DNA from: Nitrosomonas sp. | GTDB taxonomy: Bacteria; Pseudomonadota; Gammaproteobacteria; Burkholderiales; Nitrosomonadaceae | Reading direction: 5' to 3' | NCBI GenBank assembly: GCA_016708955.1 | Contig: JADJES010000001.1 | Coordinates: 124,001 to 188,000 of the forward strand | Length of the DNA: 64,000 nucleotides | Part shown: piece by piece, positions 8,098 through 18,190 of the stretch | Numbering within the stretch: the first letter of the stretch is position 1 | Layout of the letters: every line of letters starts with the position of its first letter | The notes under the pieces: generated by a model | The model's database searches: none | What the model saw: only the letters and a program-made list of their open reading frames with translations | Told to the model about the DNA's origin: nothing | Translations under genes and position numbers: made by a program

Positions 8098-9432
8098 ATG
8101 TCTTTCTCTACTTTCGGCTTGTCCGATGAAATTATCCGTGCCGTCACTGAACGTGGTTACACGGTTCCTACCCCCATACAAACACAAGCCATTCCAGCCG
8201 TATTGGCTGGCGGTGATTTATTGGCCGGTGCACAAACCGGCACCGGCAAAACCGCCGGTTTTACCTTGCCTATTTTGCATCGCCTGTCCGACAAAAGTGT
8301 TAAAGGACCGTCCAGCGGGCGGCCGCCGATACGAGCGCTGATTCTTGTGCCGACGCGTGAACTCGCAGCGCAGGTGGAAGAGAGCGTGCGTGATTATGGC
8401 AAGTACCTGAAATTAAGCTCGATGATCATGATCGGCGGTGTGAATATTAATCCGCAAATCACTCGCCTAAAGAGCCGCGTGGATATTTTGGTTGCGACGC
8501 CGGGGCGGTTACTCGATCATGCCCAACAAAAAACGCTGAGCCTGGCGCACATTGAGATTCTCGTGCTGGATGAGGCTGATCGCATGCTGGACATGGGGTT
8601 TATCCGCGATATTAAAAAAATTCTCGCATTACTGCCCAAGCAGCGGCAGAATTTATTATTCTCGGCCACTTTCTCGGATGAAATCCAGGCATTGGCGGAC
8701 AATTTACTTAACAAGCCGGTAATGATTGAGGTGGCGCGCCGTAATGCGACTGCTGACAAGGTGACGCATGTGGTGCATCCGGTGGATCGTGAGCGCAAAA
8801 AAGAGCTGCTTGCGCATTTGATTAAGCAGCACCGCTGGTCACAGGTATTGGTGTTTACTCGCACCAAACATGGCGCCAATAAACTGGCTGAGTTTTTGTT
8901 GGCAAACGGTATTCCTGCACTGGCCATCCATGGCAATAAAAGTCAGTCGGCACGCACGCTGGCATTGGCAAAATTCAAGGCAGGTGATTTGCAAGTGCTG
9001 GTGGCAACCGATATTGCCGCACGCGGTATTGATATCAGTGAGCTGCCGCATGTTGTTAACTTTGAACTGCCCAATGTGGCTGAGGATTATGTTCACCGCA
9101 TTGGCCGCACAGGTCGTGCCGGTTCAGAAGGGGATGCGGTATCGCTGGTTTGTGTCGATGAAAATAAGCTGCTGACAGCGATCGAGAAACTCATTAAGCG
9201 CGAAATACCCAGTCAGGTAATTGCCGGTTTTGAACCGGATCCGCGCATTAAAGCTGAACCGATAAAAAATGGCCGTGGCGGCGAACCCCGTGGTGCAACA
9301 CATTCACGCAATCCGCCAAAAAACCAAACCAGCAAAAAACCGGCCACAAAGAAACCTGCTGGTGCTGGCTTTGCGCGTCCAGCGGCACAGCACTTCGCTG
9401 AGCCACGCCGTGCTGGGGGACGGGGGCGTTAA
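8098..9432 (+). CDS. rhlE: DEAD-box ATP-dependent RNA helicase RhlE
   Basis: RhlE-type helicases remodel RNA during ribosome maturation and mRNA decay. The 444 residues contain the Q motif (GYTVPTPIQTQAIP), motif I AQTGTGKT (about residues 43-50), PTRELA, the DEAD box (LDEADRMLDMGF), SAT, and motif VI HRIGRTGRAG. A basic, proline- and alanine-rich tail of about 70 residues follows and is probably an RNA-binding extension. The ATG follows a CTGGAG ribosome-binding site 7 bases upstream. It is convergent with the DUF192 gene. Confidence 0.94.
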   Translation: MSFSTFGLSDEIIRAVTERGYTVPTPIQTQAIPAVLAGGDLLAGAQTGTGKTAGFTLPILHRLSDKSVKGPSSGRPPIRALILVPTRELAAQVEESVRDYGKYLKLSSMIMIGGVNINPQITRLKSRVDILVATPGRLLDHAQQKTLSLAHIEILVLDEADRMLDMGFIRDIKKILALLPKQRQNLLFSATFSDEIQALADNLLNKPVMIEVARRNATADKVTHVVHPVDRERKKELLAHLIKQHRWSQVLVFTRTKHGANKLAEFLLANGIPALAIHGNKSQSARTLALAKFKAGDLQVLVATDIAARGIDISELPHVVNFELPNVAEDYVHRIGRTGRAGSEGDAVSLVCVDENKLLTAIEKLIKREIPSQVIAGFEPDPRIKAEPIKNGRGGEPRGATHSRNPPKNQTSKKPATKKPAGAGFARPAAQHFAEPRRAGGRGR

Positions 9433-9472
9433 CGCGGCATCCAAATGGTTACAGGAAAGGTTCTCTGCGAAA

Positions 9473-10003
9473 TTATTGTGCGATTGCCGGTGTAGCAGGA
9501 ATTCCCCGTAGTTTAAAGCCGGGCTTCAAACCGCGTTTTTCGAACCAGCCCTGATTCATCTCCAGTGCGTAGCGTACCGGTTTGGTGGAACAGTGAGACT
9601 TTTCAGTCTCAGGTTGCATGTCTTTAAGGTTCACGATGCTGCCATCGTCGGCGATGAAGGCGATCGTCAGTGGTAGCAGCGTGTTACGCATCCAGAAACA
9701 GCGCACCTGAGGGCTGTCGTATATGAACAGCATGCCTTCGTTGACAGCCATAGTCCGGCGGTACATTAATCCGATGCTTTGCTCGTTCATGGTCTGCGCC
9801 ACTTCGGCTTGGATGACATACATGCCTGCCGTTAACTCGATCACCGGCAAGCGCGGTTGCGGGCCGTTCTGAGCCATCACGCTGACTGCAGTCAATAGAC
9901 CCAAAAGCGCTGTTATGAATCGTTGCAGTAAAGCTTTAGTTTGGTCATAGCGCATATTTTGTTTCGATGTTTCTCGCCTAATTAAAAAGAAACCCATTTT
10001 CAT
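9473..10003 (-). CDS. DUF192 family exported protein
   Basis: This 176-residue protein carries a DUF192 domain. Recognisable parts are the GLMYRRTMAVNEGMLFIY segment (about residue 90), the RCFWMRNTLLPLTIAFI segment and the conserved end YALEMNQGWFEKRGLKPG. The function of DUF192 is not established. The ATG at 10003 has an AGGAG 6 bases upstream, so the long N-terminus with a hydrophobic stretch (about residues 28-44) is likely an uncleaved anchor or signal peptide. It lies 3 bases after the RND pump gene and is probably the last gene of that operon. Confidence 0.85.
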   Translation of the reverse strand: MKMGFFLIRRETSKQNMRYDQTKALLQRFITALLGLLTAVSVMAQNGPQPRLPVIELTAGMYVIQAEVAQTMNEQSIGLMYRRTMAVNEGMLFIYDSPQVRCFWMRNTLLPLTIAFIADDGSIVNLKDMQPETEKSHCSTKPVRYALEMNQGWFEKRGLKPGFKLRGIPATPAIAQ

Positions 10004-10006
10004 TGT

Positions 10007-13000
10007 TTACTCCTGATCGCTGCCTTTTGGATGGATTGTCTGATCCTCCTTTAGCGGCTCGGGGTTTTTTGCTTCAATTGGTTTGGTTTCAGTGGCCGGA
10101 GATTTGGCGCGTCGTCCGATCTTTCCGACTACGACAAAGAATAGCGGGACAAAAAAGATAGCCAGGAATGTAGCCGCGAGCATTCCGCCGAATACCCCGG
10201 TACCGATGGAATGCCGGCTGGCAGCACCGGCTCCAGAGGCAATGACCAGCGGAAATACACCCAAAATAAAAGCCAGAGAGGTCATGATGATCGGCCGGAA
10301 GCGCAGACGCGCCGCCTCCAGCGCTGCATCGGCGAGTGTCTCGCCTGCGGTATAGCGCTGGTTGGCAAACTCGACAATCAGAATCGCATTCTTAGCAGCT
10401 AATCCAATTAGCGTGACTATGCCGATCTGGAAATAAATATCATTGCTCAAGCCTTGGATCCAGATTGCCAGCAGCGCACCGAAAATTCCGAACGGGACCG
10501 CCAGAATCACCGCCATCGGAATGGTCCAGCTTTCATACAATGCGGCCAGCACCAGAAATACCATCAATAATGCGAATGCGAAAACCATTCCGGACTGCCT
10601 GTCAGCCTTGTGTTCTTGATACGAAATTCCGCTCCAATCGAGCGTATACCCGCGCGGCGCCAGAATTTCATCCGCCACTTGTTCCAGCGCGGCTAGCGCT
10701 TGTCCGGAGCTATATCCGGGCGCAGCGCCGCCGAGCACCATCGCGGAATTAAAACCGTTGAAGTGTGTGACCGGGTCGGGGCCGCTGTTGAATTCCGTCG
10801 TCACCACGGAATCCAACGGGATCATCGTCGATGTGCCGCCGTTTTGCGCGCGCACAAAAATTTTGCTGATGTCGCCGGGATTCGACCGGTATTCCGGCAA
10901 TGCTTCGGTTTGCACACGGTAAATGCGGCCGAATTTGACAAAATCGTTGATGTACAGATTGCCGAAATACGCTTGCATGGTATCGAACACTTCCGAAATG
11001 GGCACGCCCAATGCCTTGGCACGCTCGCGGTCTACCGTGGCGAACAAGCGTGGCGCACTGACGCGGAAGTTGGTGCTGGCCACGGCAATTGCCGGATGTT
11101 CCATGGCTTTGGCGGTAAACGCCTGCGCTACCGCGGCAAACTCGGCAAAATTACCGCCGCTCGGATCTTGTATCTGCACCGAAAAGCCGCCGGTAGCGCC
11201 GAGCCCTTCGATCGCCGGTGCGTTAAACGCCAGAATCAGCGCTTCCGGAATTTTGGCGAATTCCTGGTAAGCCGCGCCGATGATGGCTTGGATTTGATCT
11301 TCCGGTTTGGTGCGCGTATCCCAATGATGTAACGGCACGAACATAGTGGCTTGATTGGCGCCGCGCGTGCCAAAAACAAAATTCTGGCCAGCCAGCGTAT
11401 CGGTGGAATGCACAGCGGGATTTGCTTGGAAATAACTTTCGACGCGGTCGAGCACTTCTTTGGTGCGCGTCATCGAAGCACCGTCCGGCAATTGCACCAC
11501 GGTAATGAAATAGCCCTGGTCTTCTTCCGGAAGGAAGCTTTCCGGCACGGTTTTGAACAAACCTGCAATAACGGCAAGCAACAACACAAACAGTGTCAGC
11601 GCCAGCACTGAGCGCTTGATAATGACGACAACAGCGCTGGTATAACGGGTCTGCATCCAATCAAACAAGCGGTTAAACAGTTTCCAAAATCCTTTCGGCT
11701 CTTCATGACCCGGTTTCAGCACCAAAGCGCACAACGCCGGACTCAGGGTCAGCGCGACGAATCCGGATATCGCCACCGACAATGCGATGGTAATAGCAAA
11801 CTGTTTGTACAATTCGCCGGTAATGCCGCCCAAAAAGGCCACCGGCACGAATACCGCAGCCAGCACCAGCACGATCGCTACTACCGGTCCGGATACTTCG
11901 TCCATGGCCTTTTTCGCCGCATCCCTCGGTGCAAGCCCGCCTTTGGTGATATGCCGCTCGACGTTTTCGACCACCACAATGGCATCGTCGACAACGATAC
12001 CGATTGCCAGCACCATGCCGAATAAGGTCAGGGTGTTGATGGAGAATCCCAATGCTTCCAAACCGGCTAGCGTGCCGATCAGCGAAACCGGGACGGCGAT
12101 GGCGGGAATCAACGTGGCGCGCCAGCTTTGCAAAAATACGAAAACTACCAGAATCACCAGCAGCGTCGCTTCAGCCAGCGTCCTCAACACCTCTTTGATC
12201 GAAACTTCAACAAACGTAGTGGTATCGTAGGGAATATTGTGCGACACACCGGCTGGAAAATGCTTTGCCAATTGATCCATTTCCGCGCGCACGCTACGCA
12301 CGGTATCGAGCGCATTCGCGCCGGGCGCCAGAAACGTCAGCAAAAACGTATTCGGCTTGCTGTTCCAGCGGCCTTCCAGATCGTACGATTGCGCACCCAG
12401 CTCGATGCGCGCGACATCCTGCAACCGTATCATCGAGCCATCGGGAAAAGCGCGTACGATAATGTCTTCGAATTCTTTGACTTCGCTCATGCGCCCGCGG
12501 GTAATCACCGGAATCGTCAATTCGGTGCCATTCGGTGTCGGTTCACGGCCGATTCTTCCTGCCGGGAAATCGCGATTTTGCTCGCGCACGACCGCGACAA
12601 TATCAGTCGGTGTCAGATTCAATTGCGCCATGCGCACGGGATCCAGAATCAGGCGCATCGAATAGTTTTGTCCGCCGAAAATCATGGCGTCGCCAACCCC
12701 CGGCAAGCGCTTGATATTATCGAGAACACGCAGCAACGTGTAGTTGGACAGATACACATCGTCATGCTTGGGATCGGTGGAACTCAGCGCAACCACGGCC
12801 AGCAAACTGGGCGAGGTTTTTTTCACGGTAACGCCTTGACGTATCACTTCGCTGGGCAGTTGCGGTTCGGCCAGACGTTGCCGGTTTTGTGTCTGTACTT
12901 GCGCAATATCGATATCGGTACCGATTTCGAACGTCAGCCGCAGCATCATGTGGCCGTCGTTGGTGCTGACCGACTCGTAATACAGCAGATTGTCGATGCC

Positions 13001-13213
13001 GGGCAATTGTACTTCGATTGGGCGTGCCACCGCTTCCGCGACGACTTCCGCGCTCGCGCCCGGATAGTCGGCGTCGATTTGCACCATCGGCGGTGTAATT
13101 TGCGGAAATTGCGCGATTGGCAGTTTCTGCAATGCCACCAGACCAAAAACGACAATGATGATCGATAGCACCGACGCGAAAATAGGCCGGTCAATAAAAA
13201 AATGCGAATTCAT
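10007..13213 (-). CDS. RND multidrug efflux transporter, HAE1 family
   Basis: This 1068-residue inner-membrane pump exports hydrophobic or amphiphilic compounds using proton motive force. It begins with the family hallmark FIDRPIFASVLSIIIVV (TM1) and has a large periplasmic loop, then TM2-6 with GMVLAIGIVVDDAIVVVEN (the conserved TM4 aspartate pair), a second periplasmic loop and TM8-12 (GLAAKNAILIVEFANQ). Length matches AcrB/MexB relatives. Its start overlaps the adaptor stop by 4 bases (ATGA), which indicates translational coupling. Substrates cannot be predicted from sequence. Confidence 0.95.
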   Translation of the reverse strand: MNSHFFIDRPIFASVLSIIIVVFGLVALQKLPIAQFPQITPPMVQIDADYPGASAEVVAEAVARPIEVQLPGIDNLLYYESVSTNDGHMMLRLTFEIGTDIDIAQVQTQNRQRLAEPQLPSEVIRQGVTVKKTSPSLLAVVALSSTDPKHDDVYLSNYTLLRVLDNIKRLPGVGDAMIFGGQNYSMRLILDPVRMAQLNLTPTDIVAVVREQNRDFPAGRIGREPTPNGTELTIPVITRGRMSEVKEFEDIIVRAFPDGSMIRLQDVARIELGAQSYDLEGRWNSKPNTFLLTFLAPGANALDTVRSVRAEMDQLAKHFPAGVSHNIPYDTTTFVEVSIKEVLRTLAEATLLVILVVFVFLQSWRATLIPAIAVPVSLIGTLAGLEALGFSINTLTLFGMVLAIGIVVDDAIVVVENVERHITKGGLAPRDAAKKAMDEVSGPVVAIVLVLAAVFVPVAFLGGITGELYKQFAITIALSVAISGFVALTLSPALCALVLKPGHEEPKGFWKLFNRLFDWMQTRYTSAVVVIIKRSVLALTLFVLLLAVIAGLFKTVPESFLPEEDQGYFITVVQLPDGASMTRTKEVLDRVESYFQANPAVHSTDTLAGQNFVFGTRGANQATMFVPLHHWDTRTKPEDQIQAIIGAAYQEFAKIPEALILAFNAPAIEGLGATGGFSVQIQDPSGGNFAEFAAVAQAFTAKAMEHPAIAVASTNFRVSAPRLFATVDRERAKALGVPISEVFDTMQAYFGNLYINDFVKFGRIYRVQTEALPEYRSNPGDISKIFVRAQNGGTSTMIPLDSVVTTEFNSGPDPVTHFNGFNSAMVLGGAAPGYSSGQALAALEQVADEILAPRGYTLDWSGISYQEHKADRQSGMVFAFALLMVFLVLAALYESWTIPMAVILAVPFGIFGALLAIWIQGLSNDIYFQIGIVTLIGLAAKNAILIVEFANQRYTAGETLADAALEAARLRFRPIIMTSLAFILGVFPLVIASGAGAASRHSIGTGVFGGMLAATFLAIFFVPLFFVVVGKIGRRAKSPATETKPIEAKNPEPLKEDQTIHPKGSDQE

Positions 13214-14460
13214 GGCGCAATCTGCCCGGTGGATACCTCGGAAGGCGGAGATGTTTTCGCCGCGGGAGTTTTGCCGGCTTGATACGGAACAGCGTCCACT
13301 TTAACGCCCGGCATGATGCGGAAGAATCCTTCCGCTACCACGCGATCTCCGGGCTGTAAGCCACTTTCGATCAACCAGTCTTTGCCACGCCACGCGCTTG
13401 CCAGCACCGGTCGCATTTCCACCTGTTCTTCGGCGTCGATGACAAACACAAATGAACCGGCCGGCCCTTGCTGCACTGCGCGTTGCGGGATTAAAACAGC
13501 ATTGTGACGAACATAGCCTTTGACGCGAACTTTGACGAATTGGCCGGGATACAGGTATGCGTGCCCTGGCGCAAGATTACCTTCCGGATGCGGAAACTTA
13601 AATCGTCCCTGCAAGGTACCGGTTTGCGGCCGTATTGTGGCTTCGGCAAAATCCAATATCCCTTCGTGGGGATACACGCTGCCATCGGAAAAAGTCAGCA
13701 CGCCGCGCAATTGAAAAATATCCGGGCTTTCCACGGTTTGTTCCGTCAATTCCCGGCGGCGGCGCAACAGATAGTTTTCCGGCACATTGACGCTGACATA
13801 CAGCGGATCAAGCTGTGCGATGGCCGTCAATAGCGTCTCCTGCGCGGAGACCAAGCGGCCTTCGTAAAATTGGCTGCGTCCTATCCTGCCATTGACCGGT
13901 GCGGTGATCAGCGTATTGTCCAGATCGAATTTGGCTTTGATCAAATCGTTTTGTGCCGCTTCCAACGCTGCTTTGGTTGCCCGTACTTCGGCTTCGGCAT
14001 CGTCGACATTTTTCTTACTGACCGCTTGTTTTTCCAGCAGCGGTTTGATGCGTGCTAAATCTTGCTGGGCCTGCTGCAAACGTGCCTGCATTTGCGCTAC
14101 TTTTGCCTTGTTGCTGAGATGAATCGCTTTGAACGGCACCGGATCGATCAGATACAACCGATCGCCCTTTTTTACATTGCGTCCTTCAGTGAAGTAAATC
14201 TGCTTGATAATTCCGCTGATCTGCGGGCGAATTTCTACCGGGCGGAAAGCTTCCGTTTGTCCGATAAATTCGGGTTCGTCGGCGATGGTTTGTGTACTCA
14301 CAGTAACCACTTCCACTTGCGGTATCGGCATCGGGGGGCTTTCCGGCGGCTGTCCCGCGCAAGCGCTGAGCAGAATTAACAAAAATCCAATGCCTGCGGT
14401 CAGCATGGCGGGTCGAATTCGGGAAGTTGATGGAATAATCCATTCAAATGTTTGCTGCAT
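13210..14460 (-). CDS. RND periplasmic adaptor (membrane fusion protein)
   Basis: The 416-residue adaptor links the RND pump to the outer-membrane channel. The N-terminus is a lipoprotein-type signal (LLILLSACAG, with Cys as the likely lipidation site). It is followed by the split lipoyl domain (EIRPQISGIIKQIYFTEGRNVKKGDRL broken by an alpha-hairpin of about residues 115-175), the TLITAPVNGRIG half and a beta-barrel domain. A GAGGAG ribosome-binding site is directly upstream of the ATG. The gene lies 103 bases after the outer-membrane factor and overlaps the pump gene. Confidence 0.93.
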   Translation of the reverse strand: MQQTFEWIIPSTSRIRPAMLTAGIGFLLILLSACAGQPPESPPMPIPQVEVVTVSTQTIADEPEFIGQTEAFRPVEIRPQISGIIKQIYFTEGRNVKKGDRLYLIDPVPFKAIHLSNKAKVAQMQARLQQAQQDLARIKPLLEKQAVSKKNVDDAEAEVRATKAALEAAQNDLIKAKFDLDNTLITAPVNGRIGRSQFYEGRLVSAQETLLTAIAQLDPLYVSVNVPENYLLRRRRELTEQTVESPDIFQLRGVLTFSDGSVYPHEGILDFAEATIRPQTGTLQGRFKFPHPEGNLAPGHAYLYPGQFVKVRVKGYVRHNAVLIPQRAVQQGPAGSFVFVIDAEEQVEMRPVLASAWRGKDWLIESGLQPGDRVVAEGFFRIMPGVKVDAVPYQAGKTPAAKTSPPSEVSTGQIAP

Positions 14461-14563
14461 AAGCTCCTCAAAGTATTCTGATTGAAATAGGAGGATTTAT
14501 CACAAAAAGTGATGGGAGGAACGGACTAACCGATAAGTTCCAGTCCCGCAAGCGCTTGCAAAC

Positions 14564-15991
14564 CTACCCCGAGATGTCTTTCCGCGCGGGTATTGCGCTC
14601 AACACCCAGCCACCACCCAACGCTTTGTATAGTTGCACGATCGATACCAGATGTAAGCGATGTGTCGCCATCAACGCGGATTCGGCCTCGAATAGAGTGC
14701 GCTTGGCCAATAATACGTCGACATAGCTGGTGATGCCACTCTGAAAGCGCAAATTCGCCAATTGCAATGCCGAGCGCAGCGCTTCGACCTGTTCCTGCTG
14801 CGCTTTGTGCTGGGTATTTGCGGTATGTACTGCGGTCAATGCATCCTCGACTTCCTTGAAAGCCACCAGAATGGTTTGCTCGTATTGCGCCAATGCCTGG
14901 CGCGCTTGTGCTTCCGCCGCGCGTTGCTCAAAACCGAGACTTTGCGCGTTCAGCAACGGTCCGGCCAAACCGAGACCGCTGGCGCCAAACTGACTGTTGG
15001 AGAGTAGCAAATTGGACAACGCCGGACTGGCTACGCCGAGAAAACCGGTAATTGATAGCCGCGGGAAGCGCGCGGCTTTGGCCACGCCGATGCGCGCTGT
15101 AGCTGCTGCGAGCGCTTGTTCGGAGCGCAAAATATCCGGACGCCGTTGTAACAACTCCGACGGCAAACCGGCGGGTACTTCCGGCGGCATCTGTTGCTCG
15201 GCCAGGGAATGACCGCGCGCAACCGGCGCCGGATTACTGCCGAGCAACACACTCAGTTCATTTTCTTTTTGCCGCAGTTGCCGTTCCAATCCGGCAACCT
15301 GTTGCACGGCATTGGCACGTGCCGCATTGATCTGATCGAATTCGATGCGGGAAATGATGCCTGCATCCAATTGCGCTTGTGACAGACCAAGCGATTCCTG
15401 CCACGAAGCCAGCGTCTGCTGTGCAATCTCGTATTGCCTATCCAGTTGTAGCAAATCAAAATATGCCTGCGCCACTGCACTGACCAAGATTAAGATCACG
15501 GCATGGCGATTTTCCTCGCGCTCGAGAAGATCGGCACGTGCCGCTTCATTGGCGCGGCGGATTTTTCCCCAAATGTCCAACTCCCAATTCAAAGTCGCCT
15601 GACCATAATAATTAAACGGTGTCGGAAACCCGGGAAAGCGGAACCCGCCCATCCTGCCGAAAGCCGGCGCATTGGCATCAAATCCCAAATTCGGAATAAA
15701 ATCCATACGTGCCGCGCCCAATCGCGCCTCAAATTCCTCCACACTTGCCACCGCCTGCTTGAGATCCTTATTTTCCTGTAAAGCTTGATGGATCAACTGC
15801 TGTAGTGTTTCATCTTGTAGCAATTCCCACCAAGGCAGGTTGGCGATCGATTTCCCTTCTATCTGAGACATGCGAAATTTCTCAGCGGTATCGACTTGCG
15901 GGCGCAAATAGTCAGGCCCCATGGCACAAGCTGTTAGCAGCAAACCGGGAAGCAGCAATATTAGTCGAAGCCAGTGGCGATAACGTTTCAT
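14564..15991 (-). CDS. Outer-membrane efflux factor, NodT/OprM family lipoprotein
   Basis: The 475-residue protein is a TolC-like outer-membrane channel subunit with a lipoprotein signal (LLLTACAMGPDYLRP). Two long alpha-helical hairpin repeats are visible, each with the family LPWWELLQDETL or FRSG-like helical pattern (ANLRFQSGITSYVDVLLAKR near residue 420). It is the promoter-proximal gene of the efflux operon, unlike the common adaptor-pump-channel order. No TetR, LysR or MarR regulator lies beside the operon. Confidence 0.93.
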   Translation of the reverse strand: MKRYRHWLRLILLLPGLLLTACAMGPDYLRPQVDTAEKFRMSQIEGKSIANLPWWELLQDETLQQLIHQALQENKDLKQAVASVEEFEARLGAARMDFIPNLGFDANAPAFGRMGGFRFPGFPTPFNYYGQATLNWELDIWGKIRRANEAARADLLEREENRHAVILILVSAVAQAYFDLLQLDRQYEIAQQTLASWQESLGLSQAQLDAGIISRIEFDQINAARANAVQQVAGLERQLRQKENELSVLLGSNPAPVARGHSLAEQQMPPEVPAGLPSELLQRRPDILRSEQALAAATARIGVAKAARFPRLSITGFLGVASPALSNLLLSNSQFGASGLGLAGPLLNAQSLGFEQRAAEAQARQALAQYEQTILVAFKEVEDALTAVHTANTQHKAQQEQVEALRSALQLANLRFQSGITSYVDVLLAKRTLFEAESALMATHRLHLVSIVQLYKALGGGWVLSAIPARKDISG

Positions 15992-16386
15992 TTGAGTATG
16001 GAGAATAGAAGGGTTGTTCCCCTCGAACAGGAATGGGGTGAGAATCCCATATATCTTGTATCGATGTCAAACACGCCAGGAAAAAGCGATAGGATCCCTC
16101 ATGGTGTTTGTATTGAGAAGTGATTATATTGCAGATTATGTCGATCGGCTTAACCGAAAATCACACTAAGTTCTTGGATTTACGATCGGCTATAAGATAT
16201 TCTGTGAAGTACCGATAAATTATACCGAGCTAACATTAAGGAAGCTCTGATTAAGTTGACTACACTGGTTCGAAACCACCACAAATCAACATATTACCGT
16301 TCGTCCTGAGCCTGTAGAAGGACTTAATCAGAGCTTCCTTAATTGTTACAATTTAAACTAGAATCTGCTGAAAAAGAAAGCTTGCT
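15992..16386. other. Intergenic stretch between divergent efflux operon and GGDEF/EAL gene
   Basis: This gene-free stretch should hold the promoters for both directions, but I cannot assign convincing -35/-10 pairs. The only clear structure is the inverted-repeat element at 16235-16343. Confidence 0.5.
16235..16343. repeat. 109-bp element with perfect 22-bp terminal inverted repeats
   Basis: The left end (16235-16256, starting ATTAAGGAAGCTCTGATTAA) is the exact reverse complement of the right end (16322-16343). Inside, beside the right end, is a TTCGTCCTGAGCCTGTAGAA segment, which resembles a palindromic repeat type common in bacterial genomes. A fragment with a similar edge (CAGAGCTTCCCTAGGG) is at about 18287-18302. 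No coding potential is seen. Confidence 0.8.
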
Positions 16387-18190
16387 ATGCAAAAAGATTT
16401 ATCCAATGAATTAGTTAGGTTAAAAAAACTCTATGAATTGAGCATGACTATTTCGGGTGATCCCGTTGAAGTATTCAGGCATATTGCAAGAATTATTGGT
16501 GAACTGTTCGAACTAAAAATTGTATGCCTTTCAAAAATTAATGGTGATACAGCTCGATTTCCTGGCGATCTACCATGAGGGTCAGATTTTCACCGATGCA
16601 GGTTCGTGTGAACTCGCCATTACACCGTGCGCAACAGTAGAAATGGCCCAAGATGTGAGGATATATGATCACGTAAAAGAGCGGTTTCCCGATGCGCTAT
16701 TCCTTCAGCAACACAATGCCCATTCCTATTGCGGTTTTCCTTGCTTGGGGAACGATGGAAAAGTCAAAGCGGTAACGTGCCTCCTTGACGATAAACCCCG
16801 TGAGTACACTGAAGAGGATATAGAAATACTTAGAATTTTTGGTCAGCGCATTGGTATGGAGATTGAGCGTCAAGAGCATATTCAATCCGTTAAAGAATCG
16901 CAACAACGCATTGAATTCCTTGCAAACCACGATTTTCTGACCGAATTACCTAACCGCATTCTACTAATTGAGCGTTTTAAGTTAGCGATTGCATCGGTTA
17001 AGCGAGAAGAGGTCGCTGTTGGTTTGATATCCCTCGATCTGGATCACTTCAAGGTAGTTAACGATTCTTTTGGTCACCACGCGGGTGATCTCCTGCTCAA
17101 AGAAGTCGTTTCCCGGCTTAAAACATGTGTCCGCGATTTGGATACCATCAGCCGTCAGGGCGGTGATCAATTTATTATTCTCCTGCCGGATATTTACGAA
17201 GCGAATGATGTGGCGATTGTTGCGCAAAAGATTCTTGAAATATTTAGGAATCCATTCTTGATTGATGGCGATAGTGTCAAAATAACCGCAAGCTTAGGCA
17301 TTGTATTATTTCCAAAAGACGGCAATGACCTTAGCCAGCTTCTGCAATATGCAGATACTGCCATGTATCATGCCAAAGATTCGGGCGGGAATGGATACCA
17401 ATTTTTTAATGAAGAGATGGCGGCCAGCTCTAAAGAACGATTACATATACTGAATCACCTTCGGCAGGCCCTTGGATTCAATCAATTCAAACTTTATTAC
17501 CAATCACAAGTTGATACGATAACCAGGAAAATCATCGCCTGCGAGGCTCTGATACGTTGGGAAACACCGGATGGCTTTATTCCACCAGGAAAATTTATTC
17601 CCGTGGCTGAGAATTCCGGGATCATCCTTGAGATCGACTCATGGGTTGTTGATGCAGCTTGTTGTCAGGCTAAAATCTGGCAAGATGCGGGGGCGCCCTT
17701 AGTGGTCGCCGTCAATATATCCGCATCGCAGTTCAAACGAGGAAATATTATCGAACTAGTCTCAACAGCGCTTGAACGGCATCAATTAGATCCCAGTCTA
17801 TTAGAGATTGAACTGACTGAGTCGATACTCATTCACGATACCGAGACCATACGGCAAGTACTTTCTCAACTAAAACAATTGGGTATAAAGCTTTCTATCG
17901 ATGATTTCGGCACGGGCTATTCTAATTTATCCTATCTGCGTATGCTGCATTTAGATAAGATCAAAATTGACCAATCATTCATTACGCATATGGCTATCAA
18001 TGAAAATGACAAAGTTATTGTGCGCTCGACGATTGATCTGGCGCATAATCTTGGCTTAAAAGTTATTGCGGAAGGCGTAGAAACAGCCGGTGCAGTTGAG
18101 TTGCTAGAAGAATTTGGTTGCGATCAATTGCAGGGCTATCACTTTGGAAAACCGATGCAACCCGAGTTGTTCATGAATTTTATTAAGTAG
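16387..18190 (+). pseudogene. GAF-GGDEF-EAL cyclic-di-GMP protein with a frameshift
   Basis: The N-terminal part is read in one frame from the ATG at 16387 (to about 16548), and the rest in the next frame to 18190. Dropping one base near 16549 joins KIVCLSKINGD to QLDFLAIYHEGQ and restores a continuous GAF domain, giving about 600 residues. The GGDEF domain has a variant signature (RQGGDQF). The EAL domain looks intact, with CEALIRW, ELTESIL, IDDFGTGYSNLSYL and AEGVET. That suggests c-di-GMP phosphodiesterase activity if the protein is made. No transmembrane segment is present. A sequence error rather than a real mutation is possible. Confidence 0.85.

Noticed and set aside
10700..11332. 210-codon rightward open frame opposite the RND pump
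   Set aside because: Shadow of the pump gene; no ribosome-binding site or recognisable motif.
12128..13168. 346-codon rightward open frame opposite the RND pump gene
   Set aside because: It is antisense to an intact, strongly conserved RND gene; its translation is His/Arg/Gln-rich and has no domain pattern. It is a codon-bias shadow.
16265..16285. tRNA-like T-arm (GGTTCGAAACC)
   Set aside because: No acceptor stem, anticodon arm or other tRNA features surround it; it lies inside a repeat element.
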